Assembly: GCA_016719055.1 (NCBI GenBank)
Contig: JADKAW010000007.1
Location: 129,754 to 193,753 of the forward strand
DNA: 64,000 nt
Direction of reading: 5' to 3'
Source: Candidatus Rhodoferax mariagerensis
GTDB lineage: Bacteria > Pseudomonadota > Gammaproteobacteria > Burkholderiales > Burkholderiaceae_C
Numbering within the stretch: the first letter of the stretch is position 1; each line of letters begins with the position of its first letter. The notes below the pieces were generated by a model that saw nothing but the letters and a program-made list of their open reading frames with translations, was not told where the DNA came from and searched no databases. A program made the translations under genes and the position numbers. Positions 21,917 to 30,367 of the stretch are shown one piece after another.

Positions 21917-22289
21917 GGCGCGATTGTAGAAACAGGCCCGGGAGGCCCAGACCCTGCGCGCCAGAACCCGTTGCGCCAAGTGCGCCGGCGGCTTGTTGAA
22001 GGATTAAAACCCGCCAGCCTGGAGTGCCTAGATTTGCTGCGCCCGCCTTTTAGGTGCTGATTTGACGGGCCCCCCCCGTCCCCCGGTCCCACTCCTGCGT
22101 GGTGTCGCCCTCAGGGTTTCAAAGCAACTTTAAATCTGAACGGGGCTTTCTGGCACACCCACCAGGGAAGGCCGCCGGTTTTGGACATTCAACACAGACT
22201 GTCGATCATGGCGACAGGACTGTCGCCAAAATCCTGCGGCGCTCTGTGGCGCAAGCTGCAGTAGCTCAGCGCACCAGCAATGTCCTAGG
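21917..22289. other. intergenic region upstream of dnaG
   Basis: No gene is supported here. It contains a GACGGG/CCCGTC stem around a run of C residues (22068-22084) and a short direct repeat of GGCGACAGGACTGTCG type near 22209. The dnaG promoter should be in the part nearest 21917. The usual rpsU and yqeY neighbours are absent. Confidence 0.5.
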
Positions 22290-23501
22290 TCACCCGACCT
22301 GCAGATCCGTTGCCTGTGCCACGCTGGGCGATACGCCAGCGTCGAGCAGTTTGCGGGCTTGCAGATGGTCTTTGCTGGCGTTGACGCTGTCCACCGCCAG
22401 CAATTTGTCGCCCTTAAAGTGATAGACGCTGAAGTTGCCCGCTGCCATGTCGCCGCGCACTGCCCACTGGTCGGCACCCATCGACAAACCTGCCAACTGC
22501 AGCTTTTTGTCGTACTGGTCGCTCCAAAACCACGGTGTGGCGGTAAATGGTATAGAAATGCCCAGCAGCGCCGCGGCGGCGGACTTGCCTTGTTCGGTGG
22601 CGTTTTGCACGGATTCGAGACGGATCAGGCTGCCATCGGCCAGCTGGCGTGCCGTGCAGTCGCCGGCAGCCACGATGGACGGGTCACTGGTGCGGCCACA
22701 GGCGTCCACCACAATGCCACGGTCACACGCCAGGCCAGCGGCTTGGGCCAATTGGTCGTTGGCTGCCACACCAATACCCACCACCACCAGACCGGCGGGG
22801 TGGAAGGTGCCGTCAGCCATGGCAACGCCAGTCACTGCGCCTTGAGCGTCGGTCTGAATCGCCGCAATGCGCGCCTCCAGCACCAGCGTCACACCGTGGC
22901 TGCGGTGCAGTTGGGCATACCAATCAGACAGCACCGGGGCCAGCACCCGTCCCAGCAGACGTGGCGCGGCTTCCAGAACGGTCACACTCAAACCTTTTTT
23001 GCGCGCTGTGGCGGCCACTTCCAGGCCAATAAAACCACCACCAATGACGATCACCGGTAACTGCCTTTCAACACACCATGCCATACGCGCGGCGATGGCG
23101 CTGGCATCGTCACGCGAACGCAAGGCAAAAACACCCAAAGCTTCACCCCCTGGCAAGGGAAGTCGGCGCGGCGTTGAGCCTGTGGCCAGCACCAGCCACG
23201 TGTAAGGCAAGGCGCTGCCTTCCGACAGTTTGACCGACTGGCTCACACGGTCGATAGCGGTCACTGTGACCCCGGTGCGCAATTCGATTTTTTTGCGGGC
23301 CAGCATCTCAGGTGCACGCATCACCAGCTGGGCGCTGTCCATCTCGCCTGCAAGCCAGGCTTTGGACAGTGGCGGGCGGTGGTAAGGGCCGTAAGGCTCG
23401 TCACCCAGCACGGAAATGCTTCCGTCAAAACCCCCTGAGCGTAGCGCCTCTGCAGTCTGAATACCGGCCTGGCCCGCACCCACAATGACGATGGCGCTCA
23501 T
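22290..23501 (-). CDS. FAD-dependent ferredoxin reductase
   Basis: A 403-residue NAD(P)H:ferredoxin oxidoreductase of the putidaredoxin-reductase type. It has an N-terminal FAD motif (IVIVGAGQAG), a second dinucleotide motif for NAD(P)H (VIVIGGGFIGLEVA near residue 150) and VAAGDCTA near the FAD C-terminal motif. Its start is 4 bp after the ferredoxin stop and the P450 gene lies upstream on the same strand. The three should form a class I P450 electron-transfer chain. Confidence 0.93.
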   Translation of the reverse strand: MSAIVIVGAGQAGIQTAEALRSGGFDGSISVLGDEPYGPYHRPPLSKAWLAGEMDSAQLVMRAPEMLARKKIELRTGVTVTAIDRVSQSVKLSEGSALPYTWLVLATGSTPRRLPLPGGEALGVFALRSRDDASAIAARMAWCVERQLPVIVIGGGFIGLEVAATARKKGLSVTVLEAAPRLLGRVLAPVLSDWYAQLHRSHGVTLVLEARIAAIQTDAQGAVTGVAMADGTFHPAGLVVVGIGVAANDQLAQAAGLACDRGIVVDACGRTSDPSIVAAGDCTARQLADGSLIRLESVQNATEQGKSAAAALLGISIPFTATPWFWSDQYDKKLQLAGLSMGADQWAVRGDMAAGNFSVYHFKGDKLLAVDSVNASKDHLQARKLLDAGVSPSVAQATDLQVG

Positions 23502-23505
23502 ATTT

Positions 23506-23829
23506 TTATTCCTGGGTGGCTGGCAAGTGAATCACCAGGCCTTCCAGCATGGCCGTGGATTTGATCTGGCAGGCCAGGCGACTGTTGGGGCGACGCTCGG
23601 CAGCTACGTTGTCGAGCATTTGCAGTTCGCTCTCGGTGGCTGGGGACAGGTCAGCCAGACGCGCCTCGTCCACATAACAGTGGCAGGTGGCGCAGGCACA
23701 CGAGCCGCCACATTCGCCCAGAATGCCGTCAATGCCGTTGGCAGTGGCGCCTTGCATCAGGCTCCAGCCCTCATATAAGTTAATGGTGGTGCTTTGTCCG
23801 GACGCTTCGATGTATGTGATATTGGCCAT
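23506..23829 (-). CDS. [2Fe-2S] ferredoxin, adrenodoxin/putidaredoxin type
   Basis: A 107-residue electron carrier. The cluster cysteines follow the C-x5-C-x2-C pattern in CGGSCACATC, with the fourth Cys in RLACQI. The ATG at 23829 follows GGAGACC. It lies between the P450 and reductase genes on the same strand and is the obvious shuttle between them. Confidence 0.94.
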   Translation of the reverse strand: MANITYIEASGQSTTINLYEGWSLMQGATANGIDGILGECGGSCACATCHCYVDEARLADLSPATESELQMLDNVAAERRPNSRLACQIKSTAMLEGLVIHLPATQE

Positions 23830-23904
23830 GAAAGAGGTCTCCAAAAATAGAAATACGCCGCCTGATCAGGGCGCCGCTGGGCTTATGTTGTCAGTGGCGG
23901 ATTA

Positions 23905-25077
23905 TCAGACAGCCAGTTCCAATACCAGCGGGCTGCGGAAAGTACTGGACGGCATCCAGGGCAATTGGTCCGCCACGCGGTGGTAGTCCGGGATCACCTT
24001 GTGGAACTCATCAAACGCAATCTTGACCGCAATGCGGGCGATCGCGGTGCCTAGACAGGCGTGCAGGCCACCGCCAAAACCGAGGTGACCGCGCGGCTTG
24101 CGTGCGAGGTCAAACACATCGGGGTTTGGGTACTGGCGCTCGTCGCGGTTGCCCGAACCGTAAGCCAGGCAGACAAAGTCACCTTCATTCATGGTTTGGC
24201 CGTGAATGGTCACGTCGCGCATCAGGCGGCGGCGAAAACGCTGGGCCGAGGTGTTGAAGCGCAGGCTTTCTTCAATTGCGTCGGGCAGCAGTTCAGGGTT
24301 GGTCACCACGGCCTGACGCACCTCGGTCAGCGAGGCCAGGTTGTAGGCAAACATCATCATGAAGCCGCCCAGTGATTCGACGCCGGCCATGATCAGCGTG
24401 GTGGTGGTCAGCAGCACTTCGCGGTCGTCCAGACGGTCACCATCAATCTCTGCCAGGGCAAAGTTGCTGATCAAATCGTTGCGCGGCTCGGCCCGGCGCG
24501 TGGCAATGACCTTGGCGGCGTAGTCCTGCATCCAGTTGTAGGCGGCAATGTGCTCGGGGCCCTTGGCGCGGGTGCGGGCATCACTTTGCACCATCAGCAC
24601 GGCGTTTTCACGCACTTCATGTTCGGGTACAAAAGCTTCCTCACCCATGGGCAGGCCCAGCGCCGCCATAAGCACCTTGACGGTGAATTGCGACGACACC
24701 TCCTTGAAGTCAAACTGTTTGACATCCTTGAGCTGGCCGAACACCTGCTTGGCCACATCACGAATCGGTTCTTCGAGCGCCATCAGGTTGCGCTTCATGA
24801 AGGCGTGCTGGATCAGTCCGCGCAGACGGTCGTGCTTGGGTGGGTCTGAGCTGCCCAGCGTGGCGCCAGCCCGGCCCGGCAATTCGGTCATCAGGTTGCC
24901 GCTGGCGCTTGAATAGGTTTGCCAGTCTTGCCCGGCCGAGACGATGTCGGCGTATCGCGACAGCACCCACATCTGCGCTTCAGGGCTCCAGAAGCAGGGC
25001 GCTTCATCTCGCAGGTGTTTGTAATACGGGAACGGGTCCGCATCCACGGCGGGCGAGTAGGGATCAAAACTGAACAT
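23905..25077 (-). CDS. cytochrome P450 monooxygenase
   Basis: A soluble bacterial P450 of 390 residues. The heme-binding Cys is in HLGFGGGLHACLG near residue 340, the ExxR pair is in EESLR, and the I-helix reads MAGVESLGG. At the acid-alcohol pair the usual Thr is Ser (ES for ET). The ATG at 25077 follows CAGGAGACAAGCC; the longer upstream frame is not supported. Neighbours are a ferredoxin and its reductase downstream and a PobR-like AraC regulator 125 bp away on the other strand. An aromatic acid or ether substrate is plausible from context but not shown. Confidence 0.93.
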   Translation of the reverse strand: MFSFDPYSPAVDADPFPYYKHLRDEAPCFWSPEAQMWVLSRYADIVSAGQDWQTYSSASGNLMTELPGRAGATLGSSDPPKHDRLRGLIQHAFMKRNLMALEEPIRDVAKQVFGQLKDVKQFDFKEVSSQFTVKVLMAALGLPMGEEAFVPEHEVRENAVLMVQSDARTRAKGPEHIAAYNWMQDYAAKVIATRRAEPRNDLISNFALAEIDGDRLDDREVLLTTTTLIMAGVESLGGFMMMFAYNLASLTEVRQAVVTNPELLPDAIEESLRFNTSAQRFRRRLMRDVTIHGQTMNEGDFVCLAYGSGNRDERQYPNPDVFDLARKPRGHLGFGGGLHACLGTAIARIAVKIAFDEFHKVIPDYHRVADQLPWMPSSTFRSPLVLELAV

Positions 25078-25202
25078 GGCTTGTCTCCTGGGGTCTGTGG
25101 GTTCGGACTCGGACGGTCCGATGCCAAACTGTAGGGCCTTTGCGCCGACGTCGCACTGTAAAAGAGTGTGTCGGTCTGGTACTTCTCGTTCAAAATTGAT
25201 CC

Positions 25203-26126
25203 ATGACAAAAAAGCCTGCTCCACCCGCTGGGCCACGCAAAGCCCAGGCGATACCCAGTTTTGCCCTGTATGGCGAAGCGGCGGCACCAGAGCAGCACCA
25301 GTTGCACGTCGAAGATGTGCAGTCGCGCAGCGAGCGATATCAGTGGGAAATCGACCCCCATGTTCATCATGGGCTGTACCAGGTGCTGTGGTTGCAGCAG
25401 GGCGCAGCCGAGGTGTTGCTGGACGAACACCGCAGCACGGTGCAGGGGCCGGTGGCGCTGGTAGTGCCGCCAGGTGTGGTGCACGGGTTTCGGTTTGCAC
25501 CCGGAACCGACGGTATCGTGCTGACGCTGAGCGCCCAGTTTTTGCTCGAAGGTGAATTTCAGGCCGTGGGTGAGGCGTTTCAGGCGCTTTTCCGGGTGCC
25601 GGCAGTGCTGCCATTTGAGGATCAGGTTGGCCCAGGCGGTCGTCTCAATGCCTTGTTTCGGGTCTTGCTGGCCGAATTTTTGCAGCCTGACTCGGGTGGC
25701 TCACCCGTGCCGGTTTGGCTGGCAAGGGCATTGGTGTGGCATCTGTCAAAAGCGAGTGCGCAAGGGCAGCAACTGCACAACCAGCGGGCCTACCAGCATC
25801 AGGCACTGTTCACACGTTTTTTGCTGCTGGTGGAACAGCATTTTCTGGAACATTGGTCGTTGGAACGGTATGCCTCGCGCCTGGGTTTGTCCACACCCCG
25901 CCTGAACCGGCTGGTGCGTGCCGAGCGCGGCGTGAGCGCGCTGGAACTGATTCACGAGCGACTGACGCGCGAGGCGTGCCGCCGGCTGATCTACATTGCC
26001 GCGCCGACATCCAGGCTGGCGGCAGAGCTGGGTTTTGAAGACCCGTCATATTTCTCACGCTTTTTCAAGCGCCGCACCGGCCAAAGCCCGCAGGCCTATC
26101 GGCGGTCTTATGAAAATGAGCGCTGA
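25203..26126 (+). CDS. AraC-family transcriptional regulator, PobR/HpaA-like
   Basis: A 307-residue regulator. An N-terminal cupin-type sensor (IPSFALYGE, HVHHGLYQVLWLQQG, VPPGVVHGFRF) is followed by a C-terminal AraC double helix-turn-helix (about residues 205-300: LSTPRLNRLVRAERG, LGFEDPSYFSRFFKRRTGQSP). The sensor resembles regulators of 4-hydroxybenzoate and 4-hydroxyphenylacetate genes. Being divergent from the P450 operon with 125 bp between starts, it most likely controls that operon. Confidence 0.92.
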   Translation: MTKKPAPPAGPRKAQAIPSFALYGEAAAPEQHQLHVEDVQSRSERYQWEIDPHVHHGLYQVLWLQQGAAEVLLDEHRSTVQGPVALVVPPGVVHGFRFAPGTDGIVLTLSAQFLLEGEFQAVGEAFQALFRVPAVLPFEDQVGPGGRLNALFRVLLAEFLQPDSGGSPVPVWLARALVWHLSKASAQGQQLHNQRAYQHQALFTRFLLLVEQHFLEHWSLERYASRLGLSTPRLNRLVRAERGVSALELIHERLTREACRRLIYIAAPTSRLAAELGFEDPSYFSRFFKRRTGQSPQAYRRSYENER

Positions 26127-26166
26127 CCGCCTTGAGCCTGGTTTTCAGTTGCGCGGCACGATATCA

Positions 26167-27069
26167 TCAGCCACCAATTTTGAGAGAAATCGTGCTCAAG
26201 CCCTCACGCAGCCAGCGGTGAGCACTATCGTTCTGGTAGCGCCTGTGCCAGATCATGTACATCGGCATGACCGGGCAGGGTACTGGCACCGGTGCGTGGC
26301 CCAGATCTTTGAGCAGTTGGTGCTGCAGCAGCCCGGGCACCGTGGCAATCAACTGGCTGCCTCGGATGAAAGCACTCAGGCCCGCAAAACCTGGCACCAT
26401 CACCCGAAAATTGCGCTGAATGCCACGCGCCGCAAGCCACTGGTCCAGGTCCAGCGCGCGCCTGGGCTCATACACCACCGTGATGTGTTCGGCCGCCAGA
26501 TAGTCGGCGGTGGTTTGGGGTGCGCTGCGTTGTGACGGGTCAAAAAACACCCGGGGCTCATCTTCAAACAAGCGCTTTTGCATCACGTCACCGCCCTCGG
26601 GCGGGCGCGGGCTCAGCACCAATTGGCAGTGCTCCTGGCGCAGCATCTCCAGGCTGGGAATGTTGGATGGAATCACCCGAAGCACCACGCCTGGGGCGTT
26701 TTGGCGCAGCAACTGCATCAGCGGCGGCAGCAGCAGGTCGCGCTGAAAGTCGTTGGCGGCAATGGTGAAGGTACAGCGCCAGCGCGCCGCATCGAATTCG
26801 CCGGCAAAGGCAAACCCTTCCATGGCTGCCAGCAGTTCGCGTGCTTTCACCGCCAGGCTTTCCGCATGCGCCGTGGCCACAATGCCTCGGCCGGATTTAA
26901 CAAATAGGGCGTCGCCCGTGATGGCACGCAGCTTGTCGAGCAAATGGCTCACGGCTGATTGCGTGACGCCCAGGCGTTGTGCGGCGCCGGTGATGGAACC
27001 CACTTCCACCACGGCCACCAGCAATTGCAGCAAATGGCCGTCAAGGTCAGCGTAGTCAAACTTGTTCAC
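26167..27069 (-). CDS. LysR-family transcriptional regulator
   Basis: A 300-residue LysR regulator. The N-terminal winged helix-turn-helix is GSITGAAQRLGVTQSAVSHLLDKLR (residues about 23-47 in part); the rest is a periplasmic-binding-like effector domain. It is divergent from ligA, with 123 bp between the starts, so control of the protocatechuate dioxygenase genes is the straightforward inference. Confidence 0.93.
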   Translation of the reverse strand: MNKFDYADLDGHLLQLLVAVVEVGSITGAAQRLGVTQSAVSHLLDKLRAITGDALFVKSGRGIVATAHAESLAVKARELLAAMEGFAFAGEFDAARWRCTFTIAANDFQRDLLLPPLMQLLRQNAPGVVLRVIPSNIPSLEMLRQEHCQLVLSPRPPEGGDVMQKRLFEDEPRVFFDPSQRSAPQTTADYLAAEHITVVYEPRRALDLDQWLAARGIQRNFRVMVPGFAGLSAFIRGSQLIATVPGLLQHQLLKDLGHAPVPVPCPVMPMYMIWHRRYQNDSAHRWLREGLSTISLKIGG

Positions 27070-27192
27070 GTGCGCTCCAAAATCACCAATTCATCGAAAT
27101 GACTCATGGATTCCATCATGATTCAACAGTTCATTTTATTGAGCCATTGTTAAATACTTCACGCTATCCCAATTCGCAATAGGAGATTCAAC
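27070..27192. promoter_or_regulatory. lysR-ligA divergent control region
   Basis: Holds the interrupted palindrome TCATCGAAATGA (27091-27102), which fits a T-N11-A LysR box, and AT-rich stretches downstream. ligA has a good AGGAG at 27181-27185. Promoter positions are not pinned down. Confidence 0.5.
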
Positions 27193-27546
27193 GTGGCATC
27201 CAGCAACCCTCTGCCCAAAATCCCCGGCACCACACCGTTTGATGGCGAACTGGCCAAAGTCGGCTACGCGCTTAACAAGATGTGTTTTTCGTTCAACTCT
27301 GCCGACAACCGTGCTGAGTTTTTAAGAGACGAAGAAGCCTACATGCGCAAATACAGCCTGACCGAGCCACAGGCCTCCGCCATTCGCACCAAGAACGTGC
27401 TGCAACTGCTGGCCGCCGGCGGCAACGCCTATTACCTGGCCAAGTTTGCCGGTATTTTTGGCCTGGACATGCAAGACATTGGCGCGCAGCAAACCGGCAT
27501 GTCCAAGGACGAATTCAAGGCCAAACTCGTGGCCGCCGGACTATAA
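27193..27546 (+). CDS. ligA: protocatechuate 4,5-dioxygenase, alpha subunit
   Basis: Small subunit of the extradiol dioxygenase that cleaves protocatechuate between C4 and C5. The 117 residues match the LigA/PmdA family throughout (KIPGTTPFDGELAKVGYALNKMCFSF). It starts with GTG after AATAGGAGATTCAAC. The beta subunit follows after 70 bp. The remaining genes of the 4,5-cleavage pathway are not in this window. Confidence 0.95.
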   Translation: MASSNPLPKIPGTTPFDGELAKVGYALNKMCFSFNSADNRAEFLRDEEAYMRKYSLTEPQASAIRTKNVLQLLAAGGNAYYLAKFAGIFGLDMQDIGAQQTGMSKDEFKAKLVAAGL

Positions 27547-27616
27547 AAATAACCTTGCGGGACAGACCGCCGTGGTCAAGCCGCTAGCGCTGTTCCCAAC
27601 ACTTTGAAAGACAACT

Positions 27617-28465
27617 ATGGCAACAATCATTGGTGGCCTGGGCACCTCCCACATTCCCGCAATCGGCAACGCGATTCACAAGGGCTTGCAACAAGAACCC
27701 TACTGGAAGCCTTTTTTTGATGGTTTCCCACCTGTGCGCGAGTGGATTGCGGCGCAAAAGCCGGATGTGATGGTGATTTTTTACAACGATCACGGCTTGA
27801 ACTTCTTTCTGGACAAAATGCCGACCTTTGCCGTGGGTGCAGCCACGCAGTATGTGAACTCCGATGAAGGCTGGGGCATTCCGTCACTCGAACCGCTCAA
27901 AGGCGAGCTGGACTTGTCGTGGCAGATCATCAACACGCTTATCGACAAGGAATTTGATGTGACCAGCTGCCAGGAAATGCTGGTGGACCATGCCTGTTCG
28001 TTGCCGCTCAAACTGTTTTACCCCGAAGGCAATTACCCGGTGACGGTGGTGCCGGTGTGTATCAACACGGTGCAGTTTCCACTGCCCAAAGCGCACCGGG
28101 TGTATGCACTGGGTCGGGCTGTTGGGGAAGCCGTGGCCGCCTGGGATAGTCGTAAAAAGGTGGCCTTCGTTGCGTCAGGGGGGCTGAGCCATCAGCTGGA
28201 AGGTGAGCGTGCTGGCTTCATCAACAAGGACTTTGACCTGAAGTTCATGGAAAGCCTGGTCAGCAACCCCGAGTGGGCGACGCAGTACAGTATCCACGAA
28301 CTGGTCGAAAAATCCGGCACTCAAGGCATTGAGCTGCTGGCCTGGTTGGCGATGCGCGCCGCGCTCACGGTGGGCGACAAGCCCGGCGTGCGCAAGGTGC
28401 ACAGCAACTATCACATCCCGATTTCAAATACCGCAACCGGTTTGATTGCGCTGGAGAAGTTCTAG
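27617..28465 (+). CDS. ligB: protocatechuate 4,5-dioxygenase, beta subunit
   Basis: Catalytic subunit of the type II extradiol dioxygenase, 282 residues. The Fe(II) ligands expected from LigB are present as His12 (GTSHIP), His59 (NDHG) and Glu239, and the catalytic base as His192 (GGLSHQLEG). It follows ligA by 70 bp. In Comamonas the same proteins are named PmdA/PmdB. The product would be 4-carboxy-2-hydroxymuconate semialdehyde. Confidence 0.96.
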   Translation: MATIIGGLGTSHIPAIGNAIHKGLQQEPYWKPFFDGFPPVREWIAAQKPDVMVIFYNDHGLNFFLDKMPTFAVGAATQYVNSDEGWGIPSLEPLKGELDLSWQIINTLIDKEFDVTSCQEMLVDHACSLPLKLFYPEGNYPVTVVPVCINTVQFPLPKAHRVYALGRAVGEAVAAWDSRKKVAFVASGGLSHQLEGERAGFINKDFDLKFMESLVSNPEWATQYSIHELVEKSGTQGIELLAWLAMRAALTVGDKPGVRKVHSNYHIPISNTATGLIALEKF

Positions 28466-28482
28466 CAAGTTTGGAAAACATC

Positions 28483-28545
28483 AAAAATGATAGCTTCTCA
28501 CGCCCTTCCTATATGGGCTTGAGTGCAAAATAGTCATAAAAATTC
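28483..28545. repeat. comamonad intergenic palindromic repeat, copy 2
   Basis: Reads AAAATGATAGCT, then CGCCC and GGGC arms around TTCCTATAT, then a T/A-rich end including AGTCATAAAAA. It shares the TGATAGCT head and the ATAAAAA tail with copy 1. It lies between ligB and a glycosyltransferase gene. Confidence 0.65.
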
Positions 28546-28730
28546 AAACCAAGTCGTGTTGCGTTGAAAAACCCGACGTGAACTTCGTCGCATGAAGGAT
28601 TTATCGCTGAAAATTGCTGCCACTCACTGTGTCACGATAGAAACTTGCCAACCCTTTTGGGGCACTGGTCGGATCACAGCGTGAAATTTCGCCAGGGTTG
28701 ACCGGGCGGTGTCTACTTTTTTCAGGCCTC

Positions 28731-29498
28731 ATGCAGCTTTCAGCAATCATCATCACCCGCAACGAACAATCCCAAATTCTGGATTGTTTGGCTGCGCTTG
28801 ATTTTGCCGATGAAGTGATCGTGGTGGACAACGCCAGCGCCGACAACACGGCGGAACTGGCCCGTCAGTGGGGCGCCAAGGTGCATGTGGCACCGGACTG
28901 GCCTGGATTTGGACCTCAAAAAAACAGGGTGTTGGCGCTGGCAACTGGCGATTGGGTGCTGTCCGTGGATGCTGATGAGCGCATCTCGCCAGCGTTGCGA
29001 GCCGAGATCTTGCACGTGATCGCCAGACCGGTCGGCCCGGTTGCCTACCGGTTTCCCAGGTTATCGAGCTATTGTGGGCAATTCATGCGGCATTCAGGCT
29101 GGTACCCGGATCGTGTGCTGAGGCTGTTTCGCCGAGGCCAGGCCAAATTTTCTGAGGATCTGGTGCATGAGAGAGTACTCACTCAAGGGCAGGTGGCCGA
29201 CTTGTCTGAGCCGCTTGTGCACCTGAGCTTTCCTGATTTTGAGTCTGTGCTTGACAAAGTCAACCGCTACTCCACAGCGGGGTCTCAGGCGATGGTCACA
29301 AAGGGAAAAAATGCCAGTTTGACAGCGGCCGTGGGTCATGGACTGTGGGCGTTTTTCAGAACCTATGTTTTGCGGCGTGGTTTTCTGGACGGTCAGTTGG
29401 GGCTGGCTTTGGCCATCTCCAATGCGGAAGGCACTTACTACCGCTATGCCAAGCGCTGGCTCCATGAACGTTGTAAGGCTGATCAACACAATGGCTGA
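28731..29498 (+). CDS. family 2 glycosyltransferase, LPS core type (WaaE/KdtX-like)
   Basis: A 255-residue GT-A glycosyltransferase. It has ITRNEQSQILDCL at the N-terminus, the DNASADNT nucleotide-sugar site and a DADER metal-binding motif near residue 83. The ATG at 28731 matches the family start. Similar proteins add glucose to the inner core of lipopolysaccharide; the acceptor here is not known. The next glycosyltransferase overlaps its end by 8 bp. Confidence 0.88.
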   Translation: MQLSAIIITRNEQSQILDCLAALDFADEVIVVDNASADNTAELARQWGAKVHVAPDWPGFGPQKNRVLALATGDWVLSVDADERISPALRAEILHVIARPVGPVAYRFPRLSSYCGQFMRHSGWYPDRVLRLFRRGQAKFSEDLVHERVLTQGQVADLSEPLVHLSFPDFESVLDKVNRYSTAGSQAMVTKGKNASLTAAVGHGLWAFFRTYVLRRGFLDGQLGLALAISNAEGTYYRYAKRWLHERCKADQHNG

Positions 29499-30345
29499 CG
29501 GCGTGCGTCCATCGTTTGTGGTGTTGACCTATAACCGTCCGGATGCTTTGCTGCAAGTCTTGAAAAGTTTGGCCCGGCAATGTCACAGTGGGCATGAAAT
29601 TGTGATTGCTGATGACGGATCGTCACCAGGCGTAGTGGATGAAATGGTTAAAAGCTTGCCGGCGTTTTCCTGCCCGGTCCGCCACATTTGGCACCCCGAC
29701 ACGGGTTTCACAGCCTCCAAGGCTCGAAATTTGGGCGCCATCAACAGCGCCGGAAACTATTTGGTGTTCCTCGACGGGGACTGCATTCCGGGACCGAGAT
29801 TTGTGGAAGCCCATCAGGCATTGGCAATGCCAGGGTGTTTTGTCAATGGCAACCGCGTTTTGCTAGGCGAAGTGTTGACCGGGCTTGTGCTTGGTGGCGA
29901 GGTCGACATCTTGAATGCGACTTGGGGTCGTTGGCTGTCATGGCGCCTGAATGGCCAAGTCAACAAACTAACCCATTGGTTGTACTGGCCCAACGCACCG
30001 CGCAGGCGAGAAAAATTTTTTCATTGGCGCAAAATCAGAAGCTGCAACTTTGCGGTCTGGAAAGATGATTTTCTGGCAGTTAACGGATTTGATGAGACAT
30101 TTGAAGGTTGGGGCCACGAGGATGCTGATTTGGTGCTGAGATTGCACAATGCGGGTATACATCGGGTCAACGGCTTTTTTTGCACAGAGGTTTATCATCT
30201 GTGGCACCCGCAAAATAGTCGTGCCGGCGAAGACATCAACCGCGTGCGGGTCGCCAGTCGTGTACAAACGGGGTTGGTTCGGGCAACCATAGGAGTCCTG
30301 GACAACACTGACGGTGACGATGTGGTTGCAACATTACTCAATTGA
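29491..30345 (+). CDS. family 2 glycosyltransferase with galactosyltransferase-like C-terminus
   Basis: A 284-residue GT-A protein. Motifs seen are FVVLTYNRPDAL, ADDGSS, FLDGDCIPG (a DxD site) and GWGHEDADLVLRL, the last typical of the Glyco_tranf_2/7C C-terminal region. The ATG 29491 overlaps the preceding gene by 8 bp; an ATG at 29464 is possible. It probably works with its upstream neighbour on a surface glycan. Confidence 0.87.
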   Translation: MADGVRPSFVVLTYNRPDALLQVLKSLARQCHSGHEIVIADDGSSPGVVDEMVKSLPAFSCPVRHIWHPDTGFTASKARNLGAINSAGNYLVFLDGDCIPGPRFVEAHQALAMPGCFVNGNRVLLGEVLTGLVLGGEVDILNATWGRWLSWRLNGQVNKLTHWLYWPNAPRRREKFFHWRKIRSCNFAVWKDDFLAVNGFDETFEGWGHEDADLVLRLHNAGIHRVNGFFCTEVYHLWHPQNSRAGEDINRVRVASRVQTGLVRATIGVLDNTDGDDVVATLLN

Positions 30346-30367
30346 CGGTACTTTTTTTTGCATAACA

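Noticed and set aside
25078..25614. Long N-terminal extension of the P450
   Set aside because: It overlaps the divergent AraC gene, has a shadow-like composition, and ATG 25077 gives a standard P450 with a good ribosome binding site.
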